A model generated the notes under the pieces. That model did no database searches and was not told where the DNA came from. It was given only the letters and a program-made list of their open reading frames with translations. The translations under genes were made by a program, and so were the position numbers. Of a stretch of DNA of 64,000 bases, positions 21,193 through 35,338 are shown one piece after another. Source of the stretch: Clusia tigrina (lineage: Eukaryota > Arthropoda > Insecta > Diptera > Clusiidae); the NCBI GenBank assembly GCA_920105625.2, contig OV050032.1, positions 12,956,807-13,020,806 of the forward strand, in the 5' to 3' direction. The first letter of the stretch is position 1, and each line of letters starts with the position of its first letter.

Positions 21193-23589
21193 AAATCTAC
21201 AGTCTTTGTATCCAATTCGGTCTTCGATGCTCACAGCTATTGTAGTTGATCTGAAGATACCTTTTACAGCTGTCACTCAATGAACTACTTGCACACATTA
21301 TCCTGGAAGAACTTTGTCCTTATCGAAGTTAAAGACCAGAACTGCTTCAATGCGCTCTCACCTTCGGTCTGGCAGTAACTTAATTACCGCAAATGCTTTT
21401 AAATTCCCCAGATAGGCGGCGCGGCTAAAAACACCAACAACCACAACCGACCCCATCGCCACCCCTTATCGGAGATAGTAATTTATGCCATCAATTAAAG
21501 TTAATGAAATTAGTAAACAACTTGAATTGATTTATTTGCACGGATTGCAGCGACTGCACTGTTTAATTCAGGACACACTCACACGCGCGAGGAATGCACA
21601 CGTGTCCTCGGCTAATTTGCATAATTGTCTCTGCTGACGCGGCTGCGGTGCTGTGGTGCGCTCCGGTGCTCCTTCTTCTTCAAGAGCTCTAATTGCATTG
21701 TTGGCGCAGTTAATGCCGCAAACAAAGCACAGGAATTAATATGAAACGAAATCGATATCGCAATTGAAATTGAAATTGAAAGAAGACGCAGAGCAAGGCC
21801 CATTGATGGCGGTTTATTTGACCGGAGACACTTCATTACGAGCTCAAATTGCAAGTGGCATTCGAAGTGGATGCGGGTGTGTGAGTGTGTGTGGAAATGC
21901 CACACGTATGAATTAAGTAATTAGCGGCCGAATGCTTCAAAGGCAGGTGGGACGCCTTTTGACGACAGTGAATCTTCTAATATGATTACACGCAAAATTA
22001 GTGGTTTACTCTTTGGTGTGGCACGAAGTTACAAGGAAACGGTAATGCGTGATAATGCACGATAATGGAAGGAACTTTATGTTACAGCAGTAGTATTGAA
22101 ACCTAGAAGTGCAGCCTGAAAAGTGCACTTGTATGCGTTTTTCAGTCTGCATCCCTCGAGCAGTCAATTGTTCATCACAATCAGGAAGGAATCATATGAT
22201 ATACATATAGAAAAGTGATCCAGGAACTCGCCAAAGTAGTGTAAAGGTTTGAATTCTTTGACACGGAAGGATCAGAGTGTTGTGCCATGCTCTTCTACTG
22301 ACAACACAGCAGTATTATTGGCTGACTCTGGTTCGACAACCATGTCAGTGGATCTTCAAGCAAGTCCCGAACTCATAACAAGGGTTGATAACTATATTTG
22401 CGTTTACGATAAAATGGCAAATTCCTTGGATGTTCGCCTGGACAGCCGCATCACGTGGAAATCGTGTATTTGTGGAGAACGCGAGAAGCTTCAGCAACTG
22501 GCAACCCTTGCAAAGGAAGAACAAGTGACGGTACAGGTAGGTATTTAGCCATAATTGAGGGCTAAGGTGGTTCAAAATAGCCCTCCCCACTTACACAAAA
22601 CTACCGATTGCTTCCCATATGCTACGCTCGCCCGCAAGTTGGATCCAGCTCCACTGAGAGGAATGCTGAGGATGTCTGTGGCAGTGCTCCGCATGCGGCA
22701 CACAATTATCCATAAAACACCACATTTGCATTGTACTCGTAAATAAAAGGAAAATAGCAATTGGGGAGCATTTTAGTTGCTTAGTGGGGGACAGCAGAGA
22801 GCAGCTTCCTGTGAACGCACATTATTAGCCATTAAGGAGGAAGAAGAGAAACTCGAAAATGCAAACCCAACGCCAGTTCGCTGTGGGTGAGGGTGCTCTG
22901 ATGGGGCTGCGGCGAGTGTTTTTATAGACTTTCACGCAATAACGGAAAAATGGAGCAGATGCGGGCCGTATCTGTGCGGCACTTCGTTAGTGAAAGTGAG
23001 CCAGTGAAGTGGTTTTTCAATTAGTTGCCGCTAAGTGAAATTGGCGGCGCCAGAAGCAGAGCAAAATTCAAATGAGCCCGAACGAGTGGAGGAACTCTTT
23101 AAGCTGGTGTTACATTTGCGGCCACTGATGATACTCATATTCGCAGACTAAACGACACTAGGCACACCTCTCTACTCCTTCGCCGCAACACAAGAACAGA
23201 TAATCCAGTCTAAAGGTAAGAAGGAGCTGTGCTGAATCATTCAAATAAATGGGATACAAGCTTCGAAGCATTCCCCAGAAAAAATATACCACGGAAATAC
23301 TTGAGTCGAGGAACACCCTCACTAAGCTTTGCAAAGATGGAAGTGGCACCAATTTAGCATCCCACGGAACAAGTTTGGGGGTAATTCTGCACAAATGTTG
23401 TCATCACATTCGAGCGACAACCTTTTCCAAAGCCTCCAGAGAAGAAATGAAACGATTTCTTTTCGACACAAATGGAAATTAACAATCTCAGATGAAGCCC
23501 ATTCTGGGGTCTAGCAAATATTTGCGGTGATAGTGTGAAGTGGTGTTGCAGATGAAAATGGAGAAAGACGGTGCAAATCAGCAATGAGC
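21193..23589. other. Unassigned DNA; one unexplained open stretch
   Basis: An open stretch at about 22249-22548 ends at CAG|GTAGGTATTTAG, which could be a splice donor. I recognise no family in its translation and find no matching acceptor with confidence, so I do not call a gene. Confidence 0.35.
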
Positions 23590-23791
23590 AGAAGAATTAA
23601 ATCGTCAGTGATAAGGTCGGAATTATAAATGGGTATGGACACAGAGTGGGGGGACAAAGAAGGGAGCATAAAGATGACAAGAAGTGAAAGAAAAGAAGTA
23701 AATCGTCAGTGATAAGGTTGGAATTATAAATGAGTATAGGGACAGAGGGGGGGGAACAAAGAAGGGAGCATAAAGATGACAAGAAGTGAAA
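23590..23791. repeat. 101-bp tandem duplication
   Basis: AAATCGTCAGTGATAAGG starts at 23599 and 23700. The copies differ by a few substitutions and by the length of a G run. Confidence 0.9.
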
Positions 23792-26019
23792 TGTTTCGAT
23801 TTTGCGTTAAATTGGTCCTCTGCATGAAAATAGACATAAAAATCCTGGAAGTTCTTTTTCAGACTCCAGTTGATATCAATTAAATTGAGCTCCTGAATTT
23901 CTCAACCTCCTCCTCCAACTATGCTACCAGCGCTTTCGAAGCAAAAACAACAACAATAACCTTACTTCGCAGCAGTGTTCGTTCGTCCCACTTTCTGTGA
24001 GCTGGGGTAGCACTGTGCAAGTCATCTAATAACTTGGACCACCACCACGCAAGTCATTTTCAATAATGCAACATAAAAATGAGCGGCCCAAATCACAGCC
24101 TACTTCGTGCCTCCACCTCCGCCACACACACACACACACACACACAAATCGACCACACCAAATTCAAATTGGTGTCCATGCAAATAGGCACACGCGGCTC
24201 ACATGGCCGCCACGGACCCACATTTCCGCATTCACACGGATCCTTTCAACTCGTCACAATAATAGTCAGCATATTATTTTGCGGTTGCGGTTATGGCTGT
24301 GTCATTGTTGCCACTGGTCAATTCGAATTCAATCAATCAAGCCGTCCAGACCCACAACGCCACCATCAATCACATCTGTCAAAACCTCAGTTGTGCCAAA
24401 TTCAATCGGCAGGAAAACGTTCCCGCGTCCAGTCAGTGGTGCACTAGCTCCCGGCACAGAGGCAGGCGCTGCATTGTGGGCGCTGTGCACCTGGCAAACG
24501 CAAACATTTAATGCTCTAATTAAGATCGACAATTCAATTGTCCCGCTGGAGGGGCACAATCGAGCCAACGAGCTCACACACTCACACACACACACACATT
24601 CACACACATCCACTCACACCTACACACTTAGAGCGGCTTGCACAGAGTCATTTGCATAGAGTCACTTGCACAAAAACACTGCAAGGATGCTTTAAAGTTT
24701 GTGCAAATTCGTTGGTAAAAAGATACCTCCTATTTAGTTGTCTTCTTGTGAATGATCCATAATAATGTTCAAGGATTGCTCATCCTGTCGAGTGAGCATG
24801 TCTGTCTTCAGTCTTAGTGGCTTTTTACTTGGAGTAAGTCCGGAAAGAAACGAGAAATGGCCACGGCTCAAATATATATCTTGCGGACAGATCGTTCCAG
24901 CTGCGACTGGTGATTGAACAATACGTCGCTTAAAAGGATCTTTTTGGATAACATTTGTCTAGAATACCGTTCATGATTCGACCCCAGATTCCTGATATTT
25001 GAGTGACCCCTGGCGGCAACAAGATTGCGTTTCACGCTTTCACCAAGTTCACCGCAAACCAGAAATTAAACTTAATTTCACAACCAAAGAAACGCTTCAT
25101 TTCCTTGGCTTACCCGGTTGTGGGCTCCCTGCACGGTTTTCTAATCTCCAACATTGTATTTTGTGTTCTCTCTTTCTGTTCGTGTGACCGTTCCTTCCAC
25201 CACGAAGGTTGTCAATTCTTATAAATTTGCTTAAGAAAAAGTCCCGAGTCACCACATCTTCACCTGAAGACTCTTTGTCATGTGGACTATGCCCATCCAG
25301 AGTACCTATTTTGGACTTAGCAATATGTTAGCCACAACAGCACACCTCAAGAGCCTGGACATTACTCTGAAAAAGACAAAAGCCTTTTGGGTATAAAATA
25401 GTCGTACACAAAATCCAGCGCCTTCCTTGCTAACAGAGGAAAATTTCGAATTCGAAGGAAGTTTTGGCTACCCAAGAATACACGCCAACCACAGAGTATC
25501 CAGCATAGTGATGTGTAACCCAATAAACCCAGGAAGCTGCAATTCTTGAACGCACATAAGAAGCCAACACTCCCCTTCCCTTATGGCTCACAAACCAATC
25601 AAGGCATTCATCATCAATAAACACCCAAAAGCCTTGTGCGGCATATTCTGATCCAGCGTCTTCATCAATGAAGACTTATGCAAATGGACTACAGAGAGGC
25701 CGTGCCTCGGTAATGGATTTGGTCAGCCACAGCAAAACATCAACAAAGTGCCTTGAATGGAACGAATTAATGACTGGCCAGAGAACACCTGAAGGGGGGA
25801 TTCGACTGGAGCTGTGGCTGTGCAAGGCAGACGTTCCCCAATTTTGTGTGAAATGATACACACATTTGCATTGTGTGGACTTAATTGTTACATATTCGTA
25901 TCAAAGGGATGAGGGAGCCTGGATGAGCCGTCACATTCATACTCCACATAATCTCTGCACATTGCCACTCACTGAGTGGTGTGCAGTTTAAGGGCTTATA
26001 GCATCCACAAACTGACACT
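23792..26019. other. Unassigned DNA with CA microsatellites
   Basis: CA runs lie at 24123-24147 and 24575-24625. Frames of up to 197 codons at 24066-24659 are His/Thr runs from these repeats. Nothing else recognised. Confidence 0.45.
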
Positions 26020-26325
26020 ATCAGCTGAGAGCAGCAGGAGGAGCAGCAGGAGGAGTAGCGGGAAGGGCAGCAGGTAGAGCAGCAGGAGGAGCAGCAGGAG
26101 GAGCAGCACGAGGAGCAGCAGGAGGAGGAGCAGGAGTAGCAGCAGGAGTAGCAGCAGGAGGAGTAGCAGGAGGAGTAGCGGGAGGGGCAGCAGGAGTAGC
26201 AGCAGGAGGAGCAGCAGGAGGAGCAGCAGGAGGAGCAGCAGGAGGAATAGCAGGAGGATAAGCAGGAGGAGCTGCAGGAGGATTAGCAGGAGGATTAGCA
26301 GGAGGAGCAGCAAGAGGAGCAGCAG
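26020..26325. repeat. GCAGCAGGAGGA-type trinucleotide minisatellite
   Basis: About 300 bp of GCAGGA, GTAGCA and GGAGGA triplets. It is open on the minus strand in two frames as poly-Leu or Ala/Pro, the signature of a triplet repeat, not of a protein. Confidence 0.92.
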
Positions 26326-26916
26326 AATCATTTGGCCATATTTTCTCACACTCGTATTCCATCAATTTACGGCGCTACTGCATCACCACGGCAACAAAGT
26401 CCACAGACGTTTTCCGCAGGCAAACAGTGCTTATCTCCCCAACCACACACACCCCCACACACAGAGACTCACATGCTCCATTCACAGGAGGCACACACGC
26501 TGCTTTTGATATTATTAACTAACTTGCAACTAACTCAGTTACTCTGTGACTGAGCGTCTCCATGTGTGACGGTGTGAGTGGAGTGTCTGCATGGGAGGGG
26601 CGTGGTGTGGAGTGGCGTGGTTCTAATGCATAAGTTGGAGCGTTAGTGCAATCATAATCACTTTATCTTCATTATTGTGCATTTGCTATGAGGAATCGTG
26701 TCTCGAGGAAACATTTGCGAAATCACAAACATTGATTTATGTGTACGCCGCCGCAGCATAAGCGAGTGGGTGGGCAGCCAGGCGGCAAGGGCGGTTGGGC
26801 GGCGGATGGATTCACACTAATCCATTAGTTATTTGAGTTTATCGATACGAATTGCAGGCTCCAGTAACACGGCTTCGTTTGCATGATTTTGTTGAATATG
26901 TTTGTATACGTGTGGG

Positions 26917-26957
<41 letters not shown>

Positions 26958-27926
26958 TGTGTGTCTGGACGCACGCTGGTAATTAATAATCGCACTTTGT
27001 GTACACACCTATAAGTGAAAGGTACCGCCCGCAGACCTGACTCTGCGATTACCGAAATGCATATGCTATCATCAGGCGGGTAAAAAGGATATCCGTCCAG
27101 GTGAAATATGATTCCCACTACTAAAATGAACAACCAATGTAGCACGTCTTTTCGCATGTCCCGCTCATGTCCTTCGGTGTTCTGCATGGCAGTCGTACAT
27201 AATGCATTAAAACTGACAGCAATTAGACACGGCATCATGAGAGCATAAGATAAATATAGACTCAGTTCGCATTCGAGAGCACTTTGTAGTGTAATTGAAA
27301 TAGCTTGTTCCATATCCAAATAATGCCTGACTCTTGCTGGAGATGGTGCGTTGGAGATCGTTGGAAATGCATGCGGGTAGGAAAGAGATGCTCTGGAATT
27401 ATTGACAGAAACATAAACCAATATTTACTGAGACATTCGTACAAGGATACCACATTTAGCTGAAAACACAATGATGCGTTTGACACAGCGACCGCAGTGG
27501 GAAACATGGAAATTAAGTGGCACTCTAAAAAAAAACACCATGCAACGAAGGATGCGTCACGTTCGAAAGAATTCAAAAATGAAAGTGCAATAGTTCCCAC
27601 AAAAAGACAGAAACTCCATGGAAGGGAACTGGAATAATCCAATAAAAACTTTTAAAAGATACCCATGAGTAAATGCCAAAAAAACTGCATTAACCGTCGA
27701 ATTACAGAATGAACGGACCGATGTGAAGAACAGAAATGAAACGATTCGCAAACTTTGGGTTTGATATCGTAACGAAATTGTGTCGAATAGAAGAACTTAC
27801 ATAATATGATCATCCAAGAGATCAATTATAAACAAAAAAGATAGATAAAGACGGAAAAATCTCTGAGCACATATTTGAGTACTATTTTATGTGATGTCCT
27901 TTGCTCCGCCGTGGAGCCATGGGACC

Positions 27927-27931
<5 letters not shown>
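26326..27931. other. Unassigned DNA with a GT run
   Basis: A (GT)n tract at 26919-26956 is followed by GTCT variants. A minus-strand frame crossing it has hydrophobic stretches at 27000-27400 but no recognisable family. Confidence 0.4.

Positions 27932-27996
<65 letters not shown>
27932..27996. repeat. (TA)n microsatellite
   Basis: About 32 TA units, a second long TA tract in the window. Confidence 0.97.
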
Positions 27997-27999
<3 letters not shown>

Positions 28000-28595
28000 G
28001 AGATATGGACTCCTAAAGAGGAAGGAGATTCTGAAAGATTTACGTTCATATTTGATTTGCGAACAAGATGCCAGAGTCCTTTAACAAAAGACCAGCGTAT
28101 CATCCCAGCCATTCCTGTGTTGCGGTCCTTCCGGCCAAACTATATGTCGATCCCCCCTTCACGGCACTTCATTGAACTCATCTGTTAATTATTATCAACC
28201 CATTCTAATGCGATTATGAATAAAGACGATTAAGCAGCAACTTACCTCAGAAACGAGTCCTGAAACCATTGTTCAACTTGCATAAACGATGGCATCGAGT
28301 GGGGGGACGAGTAATCCCTGTGCTCGGTTGCACCACAATAATCACAACAAGCACTTGAACCGCAGCAATGACTCGTATGTGGACAATTGCTCACAAGGCA
28401 CCCTGCCCCCAGCAGGCAAGCACCACTTGGCGTTAATAATGTTAAGAGTCAATGATGAGGTTCTTCACAACAAACGCACATACGCCAAGCATTCCGAACA
28501 AATGCTTGCGACTTACTTACGAGTATCTGTACTTGTATGGGTACGATAAAAGCAACAACTACAAAAACGGCTGCGACAGCAAGGATAACAGCAAT

Positions 28596-28637
<42 letters not shown>

Positions 28638-30285
28638 AGCTGCAGCTAAGCGAAGAACCCAAGTAATCTTCTTTCTGTGTAATAACGCAATAAAACTGAT
28701 TGAAAAATAATTGAGAATTGACAAAGCCGAGCGCAACTGGAACGAGCAGCAGCGCTAAGGCGGAGGAGCCAGGAGCGGCGGATACGCCGAGCACACATGA
28801 ACGGCGTCATGACAACTCTGCGAGCTTACGAGTACAAAGACTGCGAGGTGCACGGCAGCAAAAGAAACAGTGCGAACACCGCGCACACACAGGGACAGGA
28901 AAATAATTCATAACAGAAAATTACCTAGAAGGATATTGTTATAAGGATATCTGCCAGAGTGTACGCACACCTTGAACTGTTCCGAAGCACCTATATTCGT
29001 GTGAGTGCGTGTGAGTGTGTATTGCTCGCGTTTATAGATGGTGGCAGAAAATAAATAATGTAAGAAAAAAAGTACCGAAATACAAGTGAAAAAGGTTCAA
29101 AAGTTAAGAGGTTAGGATGTAACTTCCTCCGCTTGCCAAAGGGGGGCCGCAGCGGGTAGAAAGCGTCACGGATATGGCTTAACGCGAGAATGAAATGGAT
29201 TTACCTAAATGAAAACACCTTGCGAGCTGCCTGGGTGGCTGCTTGGCTGCCAGACAGGCAAGCGGCAGGTATGCAGGCAGGCAGGATACGCTCCGTGTGT
29301 GATAAAGGATAATGTGCTGAAACGGCAAAAGTTACACAAATATTAGGGCCAAAGTTAATAGGATTAAGGTGTTGAACGAAACGAAGCGCAATAACAGACA
29401 GGATACAAACAAAACAGCGGAAAACAGAAAAAAATAAAAAATCCCCGGAATCATTGTAATAATAATAAGGCTGCCAACGAGGAGCTGCCATTCACGCGCC
29501 TAAGTTGCTCAAGACCTGCTGTGTCGCTGCTGACTGCACTTGTCGCCTGAAACCAAGCAGTGCACTATTTTGCATGCACATTTCAGTGAGGGAGTGAGTG
29601 GAGTTTCGTGGGTGGAAGAGGATGTGAAGATCTGGCTGTGTGGGTCTGTATACTCTAAAAAAACAGCGCCCTATGCATGGCTTTCTAATCGTAGTTTCAA
29701 ACGAGCTTTAAACAGTCATTAAAAAGGAGACTAAAAACTGAATGAATATATCTCAGGTGGATTCTGGCAACTGTGTAGGACGGGTCGTGGATTTAATAGC
29801 AAGCAACTTCTTGCAGATTAGAATGGACACATGACCGAAGCCGTCGCGGAACTTTATCCACATGTAAGCTACGTGTAGAATCCTACAAGGACAAAAGTAT
29901 ACTCGTATCTAGTAACAGCGACAATGGCAGGTAGTCGGAGAAGTTGACTATGGCCAAAGTTTGAGTGGCACTCCTCACCAAATGGTCTATGGATGGGTGT
30001 TGAAACCCGCCCGGAATCTGAAAAATGTTTATGATGGTGAGCAATGATACTATGGACAACTCCTCGCGTTCCTAGTGACCGCAGACCCACTACGAGGACA
30101 ATAATGGAAGATATGAGCTACTGCCTCCTAGGGGTATTCGTCAACTCATCATGGTATGTTGTACGCACGTTCTGCCACTGTCCACTGTAAAAAGGGTGAT
30201 TGTTTTCCCTTGTTCCTGTGCCCGCTTCCCAATGAGATGCCGAAGCGTGACGAAAATTAACGTAGGCCATGAAGAAATCCCCAAA
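27997..30285. other. Unassigned DNA with a CAA run
   Basis: (CAA)n at 28595-28636. No gene recognised. Confidence 0.45.
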
Positions 30286-31165
30286 AAAGTGAAGTAAACA
30301 AAGAGGGAAACGAAATAATCTACAAAAGACTGAATTAAATCTAAAGAGAGAAGTGAATAGGGATGTGAATGCGGAAATAAACTCCAAAGAGAGAAATGAA
30401 ATAATCTCCAAAACACTGAATTAGACTCCAAAGATAAAAATGAAATAATCTCCAAAATACTGAATTAAATTCTGAAGAGGGGAGTGAAACAATCCCCAAA
30501 ATACGGAAATAAACTCCAAAGAGAGAAATTAAACAATCCCCAAAATACGGAAATAAACTCCAAAGAGAGGAAATTAATAATCTCCAAAACACTGAATTAG
30601 ACTCCAAAGATAAAAATGAAATAATCTCCAAAATACTGAATTAAATTCTAAAGAGGGGAGTGAAACAATCCCCAAAATACGGAAATAAACTCCAAAGAGA
30701 GAAATTAAACAATCCCCAAAATACGGAAATAAACTCCAAAGAGAGGAAATTAATAATCTCCAAAACACTGAATTAGACTCCAAAGATAAAAATGAAATAA
30801 TCTCCAAAATACTGAATTAAATTCTAAAGTGGGGAGTGAAACAATCCCCAAAAAAAGGAAATAAACTCCAATGAGAGAAACGAAATAATCCCCAAAACAC
30901 TGCATTAGACTTCAAAGATACAAACGAAATAATCTCCAAAACACTGAATAAGAGTCCAAAGATAAAAATGAAATAATCTCCAAAACACTGAATTAGAGTC
31001 CAGAGATAAAAATGAAAGAAAACTCCAAAATACTGAATTAAAGTCTAAAGAGGAGAGTCAAACAATCCCCAAATTATGGAAATAAACTCCAAAGAGGGAA
31101 ATGAAATAATCTCCAAAACACTGAATTAGACTCCAAAGATAAAAATGAAATAATCTCCAAAAGAA
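30286..31165. repeat. 44-bp satellite with 176-bp higher-order unit
   Basis: Monomers follow GAAATAATCTCCAAAACACT plus GAATTAGACTCCAAAGATAA with variants (CCCCAAAATACGGAAATAAA). The tetramer recurs exactly at 30442, 30618 and 30794, a 176-bp spacing. Edges are less ordered. Minus-strand frames across the array are by-products. Confidence 0.92.
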
Positions 31166-33900
31166 GCTTCTGCGGCATGCAGTAGGACATGATCAGAGTT
31201 ATGCACCTGTACAACATAAGTTTGTAAGGCGAGAGATCGGTCTCTACGGTGTTCCACTGTATACGGCTTCTGTGCTCAAAGGTAAAAGAGTTTTCAGCAG
31301 GAGTTGTTATCGGTTTCACCTCTGCACAAACGAATCGTATCCTTCTGCTGCAGGAGACCCACACGTATTCCAGCAGTCCTCAATTGATAACCGAAAGGAG
31401 CTCCTTATTAGCTGCATTTCTGCATATCGTTCATTAGAATTTTGTTTGATTTATTATTCCGCTGTTTATAGACTCCGGCCTCACACGCGCTCCAACCGCC
31501 ACGTAGCAGGGAACGCCACCTTCCGCCTGCAATTTCTTGCCAGCATTTTTAAATGCTACTTGTATTAACAAGCAACAACAACAACAAAAGGCAAAAATGA
31601 AAAGAAAACAAGTCAACAATTCGCTGAAAAAGACAAGTACGAGTACTTTGATGCCATTTTCAGACGCTTTGCACACTCCTCAATTCCACTGCTTACAGCA
31701 CAGAGAAGCACGACACAGCTCAGCCCGCACGCATCGTCGTATCCTTCACATTGCACTTTCGCAAAATATGCTGCTCAAAGTAGCAGCTGAAGTGCGTTCC
31801 TTCCTGCTCCTTCACACACACACACGCACACACACACACGTGCACACACACAAGCACACACAGGCGCAGTACATATATAATGCAAACTTAACTCTTAACT
31901 CCTTTGCACACATCAGCGATCCCATGCCAAGTCAGTCGAGTCGCACCCATCCTGCTCATCGTCGTCGCCGTCGTCGTCGCCGCCATCTCCTGCTTGGGTT
32001 TGAGTTGCTGAAAGTGTAAACACTGAAAATGTTTTAAAATCCCGCTTGCCAAAGTAACAACAAAGCTGGTGTGCGGTGCGGGTAGTGGCTGAGCGGCAGA
32101 GCTGCTGAGCGGGTGAGCGGGTGAGCGGGCGAGCGGACGACCGAGCGAGTGAGTGCTTGGAATATAAAATATGTTTGCCTCAAAAGTTAAGAGTTTGTTA
32201 TTTTTAGAACCTAATTTTTACTGAAAATGTGAGGCTTCTTTTTCCTTTTCTCCATTTTTTTTGTTGTATTTCTTTTTTTTTTGGTTTAATTCTTTGTTCT
32301 TTTTTTCTGCTTCCTCAGTTCTTTGTTTGTTTTTGCTGCCTAGTGCGGGGCGGGGAGGGCGCGTGGCGTTTGTATGTGGCGAAAACTGAAATTGCGGATT
32401 ATCTTTTAGTGTATCAATCACACGTAGTCTGGGTGAGGACGAGAGAGAGGGAGTGAGTGTGCGAATGAGTGACAGGGGCGGCTGTGGGGGTCTGGGGCAA
32501 GTAGACGTATGTGGTGCGAGTGTACTGCTTAAGCTAAGCGCTTGATAAATTCATTTAAAATCTTAATTAGGTGCTGGCGGAGCGGTAACGACTGCGGCAG
32601 TGGTAACGGTAATGGTAATGGTAATGGTGGTGCCAGTGACCGTGCTAGTGCCAGTGCCACTGTCGCTCGCAGACAAAAACAATTGCTAAGTAGTTACTTC
32701 AAGTGGCAGCTTTTACTCAGACCTCGTTCCATCCTCCAACTCCCCCCTCCGCCACTCAACTTGAAGGCGTAGTCATGCCACTTAATTATTGGTTTAACGT
32801 TTTTGCGCCAACGCCCACGCCCACGTACACAGTCGCACTCGCACTCGTACTCGCCTTCGTACCAGCAGCATCTAATCCAGGAAGCAGCCGAGCTCTTGAA
32901 CTTTTGGCAAAGACCACGAGAGCGGAGCGGTTCGGAGTGCAGCGGAGTTACCTTATTAATGTCCGAAGCTAAAATTGAAAATTCAAAGAAAAATTGGCCT
33001 GACACCGGAAGCCGGCGAAACAAACATCAAACGAGAGTCGACGTGGCCACTGGTAACCAAAATGAGCAAAAAGTCCTTTAGTATGTGCAAACGCACTGAA
33101 TTTAAGGACAAAAAAGTCCCGAACAGAAGGAGTAGATGACAGGAACTAGACCAGCAGAGCCGCTGCTCCTATTGTATTACACTCAGTGTCATTCGACACA
33201 GAAAAAGTGCGCATCATATCAGCCTAATCGTGAGTATGGTTCACAGTCAAATTGTTGTCTTTATTCAGACCCAAGTATCCATGAATAACCGTAAACATTT
33301 AGAATCCTTGTAAAGAAATTCATTAAAATCCCCACCTTCATAATTAATGCAAGTATTCATTGAATTTAATGTATAGTTCATTGTTACAAGGTACAAATTC
33401 ATTAGTGTCGAAGCTCCCAATCAGTTCACAGACATCGTCACATTGGATATTTGTATGATTCGGTTCTTTAAATGAAAATCTGTGATACTGACGACGACAT
33501 TGATTCCTATATCAATTCCAAGATGTGAGAACGTGATTCATTGATTTGGGTGATTGTGGGAAAATTCGACACCAAATTCAGAGAAGTCTTTCGGTTGATG
33601 AACACGACTTAGAATTTCGTACTTGGAACGACAACAAAAACAAGGAAGAGAAATGACACACAGTTCAACAATTTTTTTAGAATACAGTAATTGGTGGGTC
33701 CAGGATTTGGTGAAAAGTAAGACGCTGAAATTGTAGAACCAATAACTGAAATTCTGTGAAGAACCCAACTCTCCTAAAGCGGCGATGTTAGACAGTAGGC
33801 ACCAACTGTGAACGCAGTTCGAAGGAAGTCTGTGTCCAGAAAACTGTATTATTCTTGGATGGACATGGATTCTTGGATAGCCACCACAGAATGAGGCACA
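31166..33900. other. Unassigned DNA with CA, GGTAAT and GC-rich repeats
   Basis: CA run at 31814-31860, CGTCGTCGCCGTCGTCGTCG at 31959-31978, GGTAATGGTAATGGTAATGG at 32608-32627, and T-rich DNA at 32255-32310. No gene recognised. Confidence 0.45.
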
Positions 33901-34967
33901 CGATTACATACAAAGTGATTATGGTCTCTGGGATTGCCATATCGGTGGTCCACCTCAGCCCACTTAGCCTGAACAAAGAGCAATCCAGGCTGGAACACAA
34001 AACATTTAAGAGTACTTTCGAAACTCTTCAGATTTGGTACCAATTGACAGTGGTCGGAGAATTTAACAGAGCACCGTTGGGGACTTTTCATTTGATTGTC
34101 CGCTGTGTTGTTGCAGAAATCATGGAAATATTCTGGTTAACGAGCAACAAAGAAATGGAATTCACAGAATAAGCCACAATCGAAAACTTCAGCGTGTGCG
34201 TGCGACTTTAATGCCATACTCCTGGAACGTCCTCATGAATATTTCAAAGTAGCCACCACAGAATGAGGGACAGTGTGCTATTGACGATTATGTTCTTATG
34301 AGGAGTATATTATGGCTGCCTTCCTTAGATGTGCCCCTTCTGTGGCAGCACATTTGGCAGGCGTTTTCCTCATTCTTTTGCACTTCTTTTCTCGTTTGGA
34401 CACTCTCAAAAATGATGTGGCTCTGGAGGGTTTTCGTTCTTTTGTTGGGAGACATTAATTAACTCAAGCGAAAACCGAAACCCAGCACCGACGACCAAAA
34501 CAACTTTTGTCACTCTGCCAAAGGAGTTAATTTCACTTTGGCTTTGGCTCGGGCACAAAACGCGCCAGACCAAGAGACTGTGTAAGTCAGGGGTGCAGTT
34601 TTTGAGTCGGCCACAATGAAGTTACTTGCAATCGAAGTCGGCATTTGTCTTGCCATTAAAAAGTTGGCTACAAGTCGCAACATCACGAGTCCGCGCAGGC
34701 ATACCAGTACCAGATGCAGGACCTTGTCGCTACGTGCTGCTACGAAGCCACCTGATGGAACTCAATTGGTATGGAATGACTGGGATGACAATGGGTTAAA
34801 TAATGCAGTAGCAATACGACAACTGTGACATGTTCTCATACACCCATGCGGCTCGGCGACACGCGGGCAAACAGTTTTGCAATTCCATCTGCTGATACAC
34901 TTATATATATTATAATCCAGAATCAGAGGGTGCCTCTTACACTGTCGTCGACATACTCCGATTACAA
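33901..34967. repeat. Right copy of 1.08-kb inverted repeat (pair 2)
   Basis: Reverse complement of 10133-11217. Just outside its start, AGCCACCACAGAATGAGG (33880-33897) also occurs inside the arm at 34251, so the breakpoint here is marked by a short duplication absent at the corresponding end of the left copy. Confidence 0.82.
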
Positions 34968-35338
34968 TTGTCCATCATTATTACAATTGTGTATCAAATC
35001 TGAAAAGTGAACTATTCGTCCTGTTCAGTGGCATTTCAGTAGTGAGCTTACAGAGTAGGCGGGCGAAGGTGATTTTGTCGACTCGCATTTGGTTAAAATG
35101 TGTAAATGGAATTTTTAGTCGACTCCTATCCCGCCAATGAGAAACATCCCATTGGAATGCGAGAAGAAAATTCCGATGGCGCTGGATGACCAAGACAGTT
35201 CTGAAAGTCAACCATAACTTCACGATACGATACGATCGCTTATTGCATCCCAACGCTGTTGCCATAATACAACTCCACGTGCCTGTTGGATACAATTGAC
35301 TAACTGAGCCTGACTAACTGAAGCACTCTAAGGACCTA

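Noticed and set aside
25996..26365. Poly-Leu and Ala/Pro frames
   Set aside because: Triplet repeat read in different frames.
30341..31364. Repetitive minus-strand frames reading EIISFLSLES
   Set aside because: Produced by the 44-bp array; the 176-bp unit is not a multiple of three, so frames break between units.
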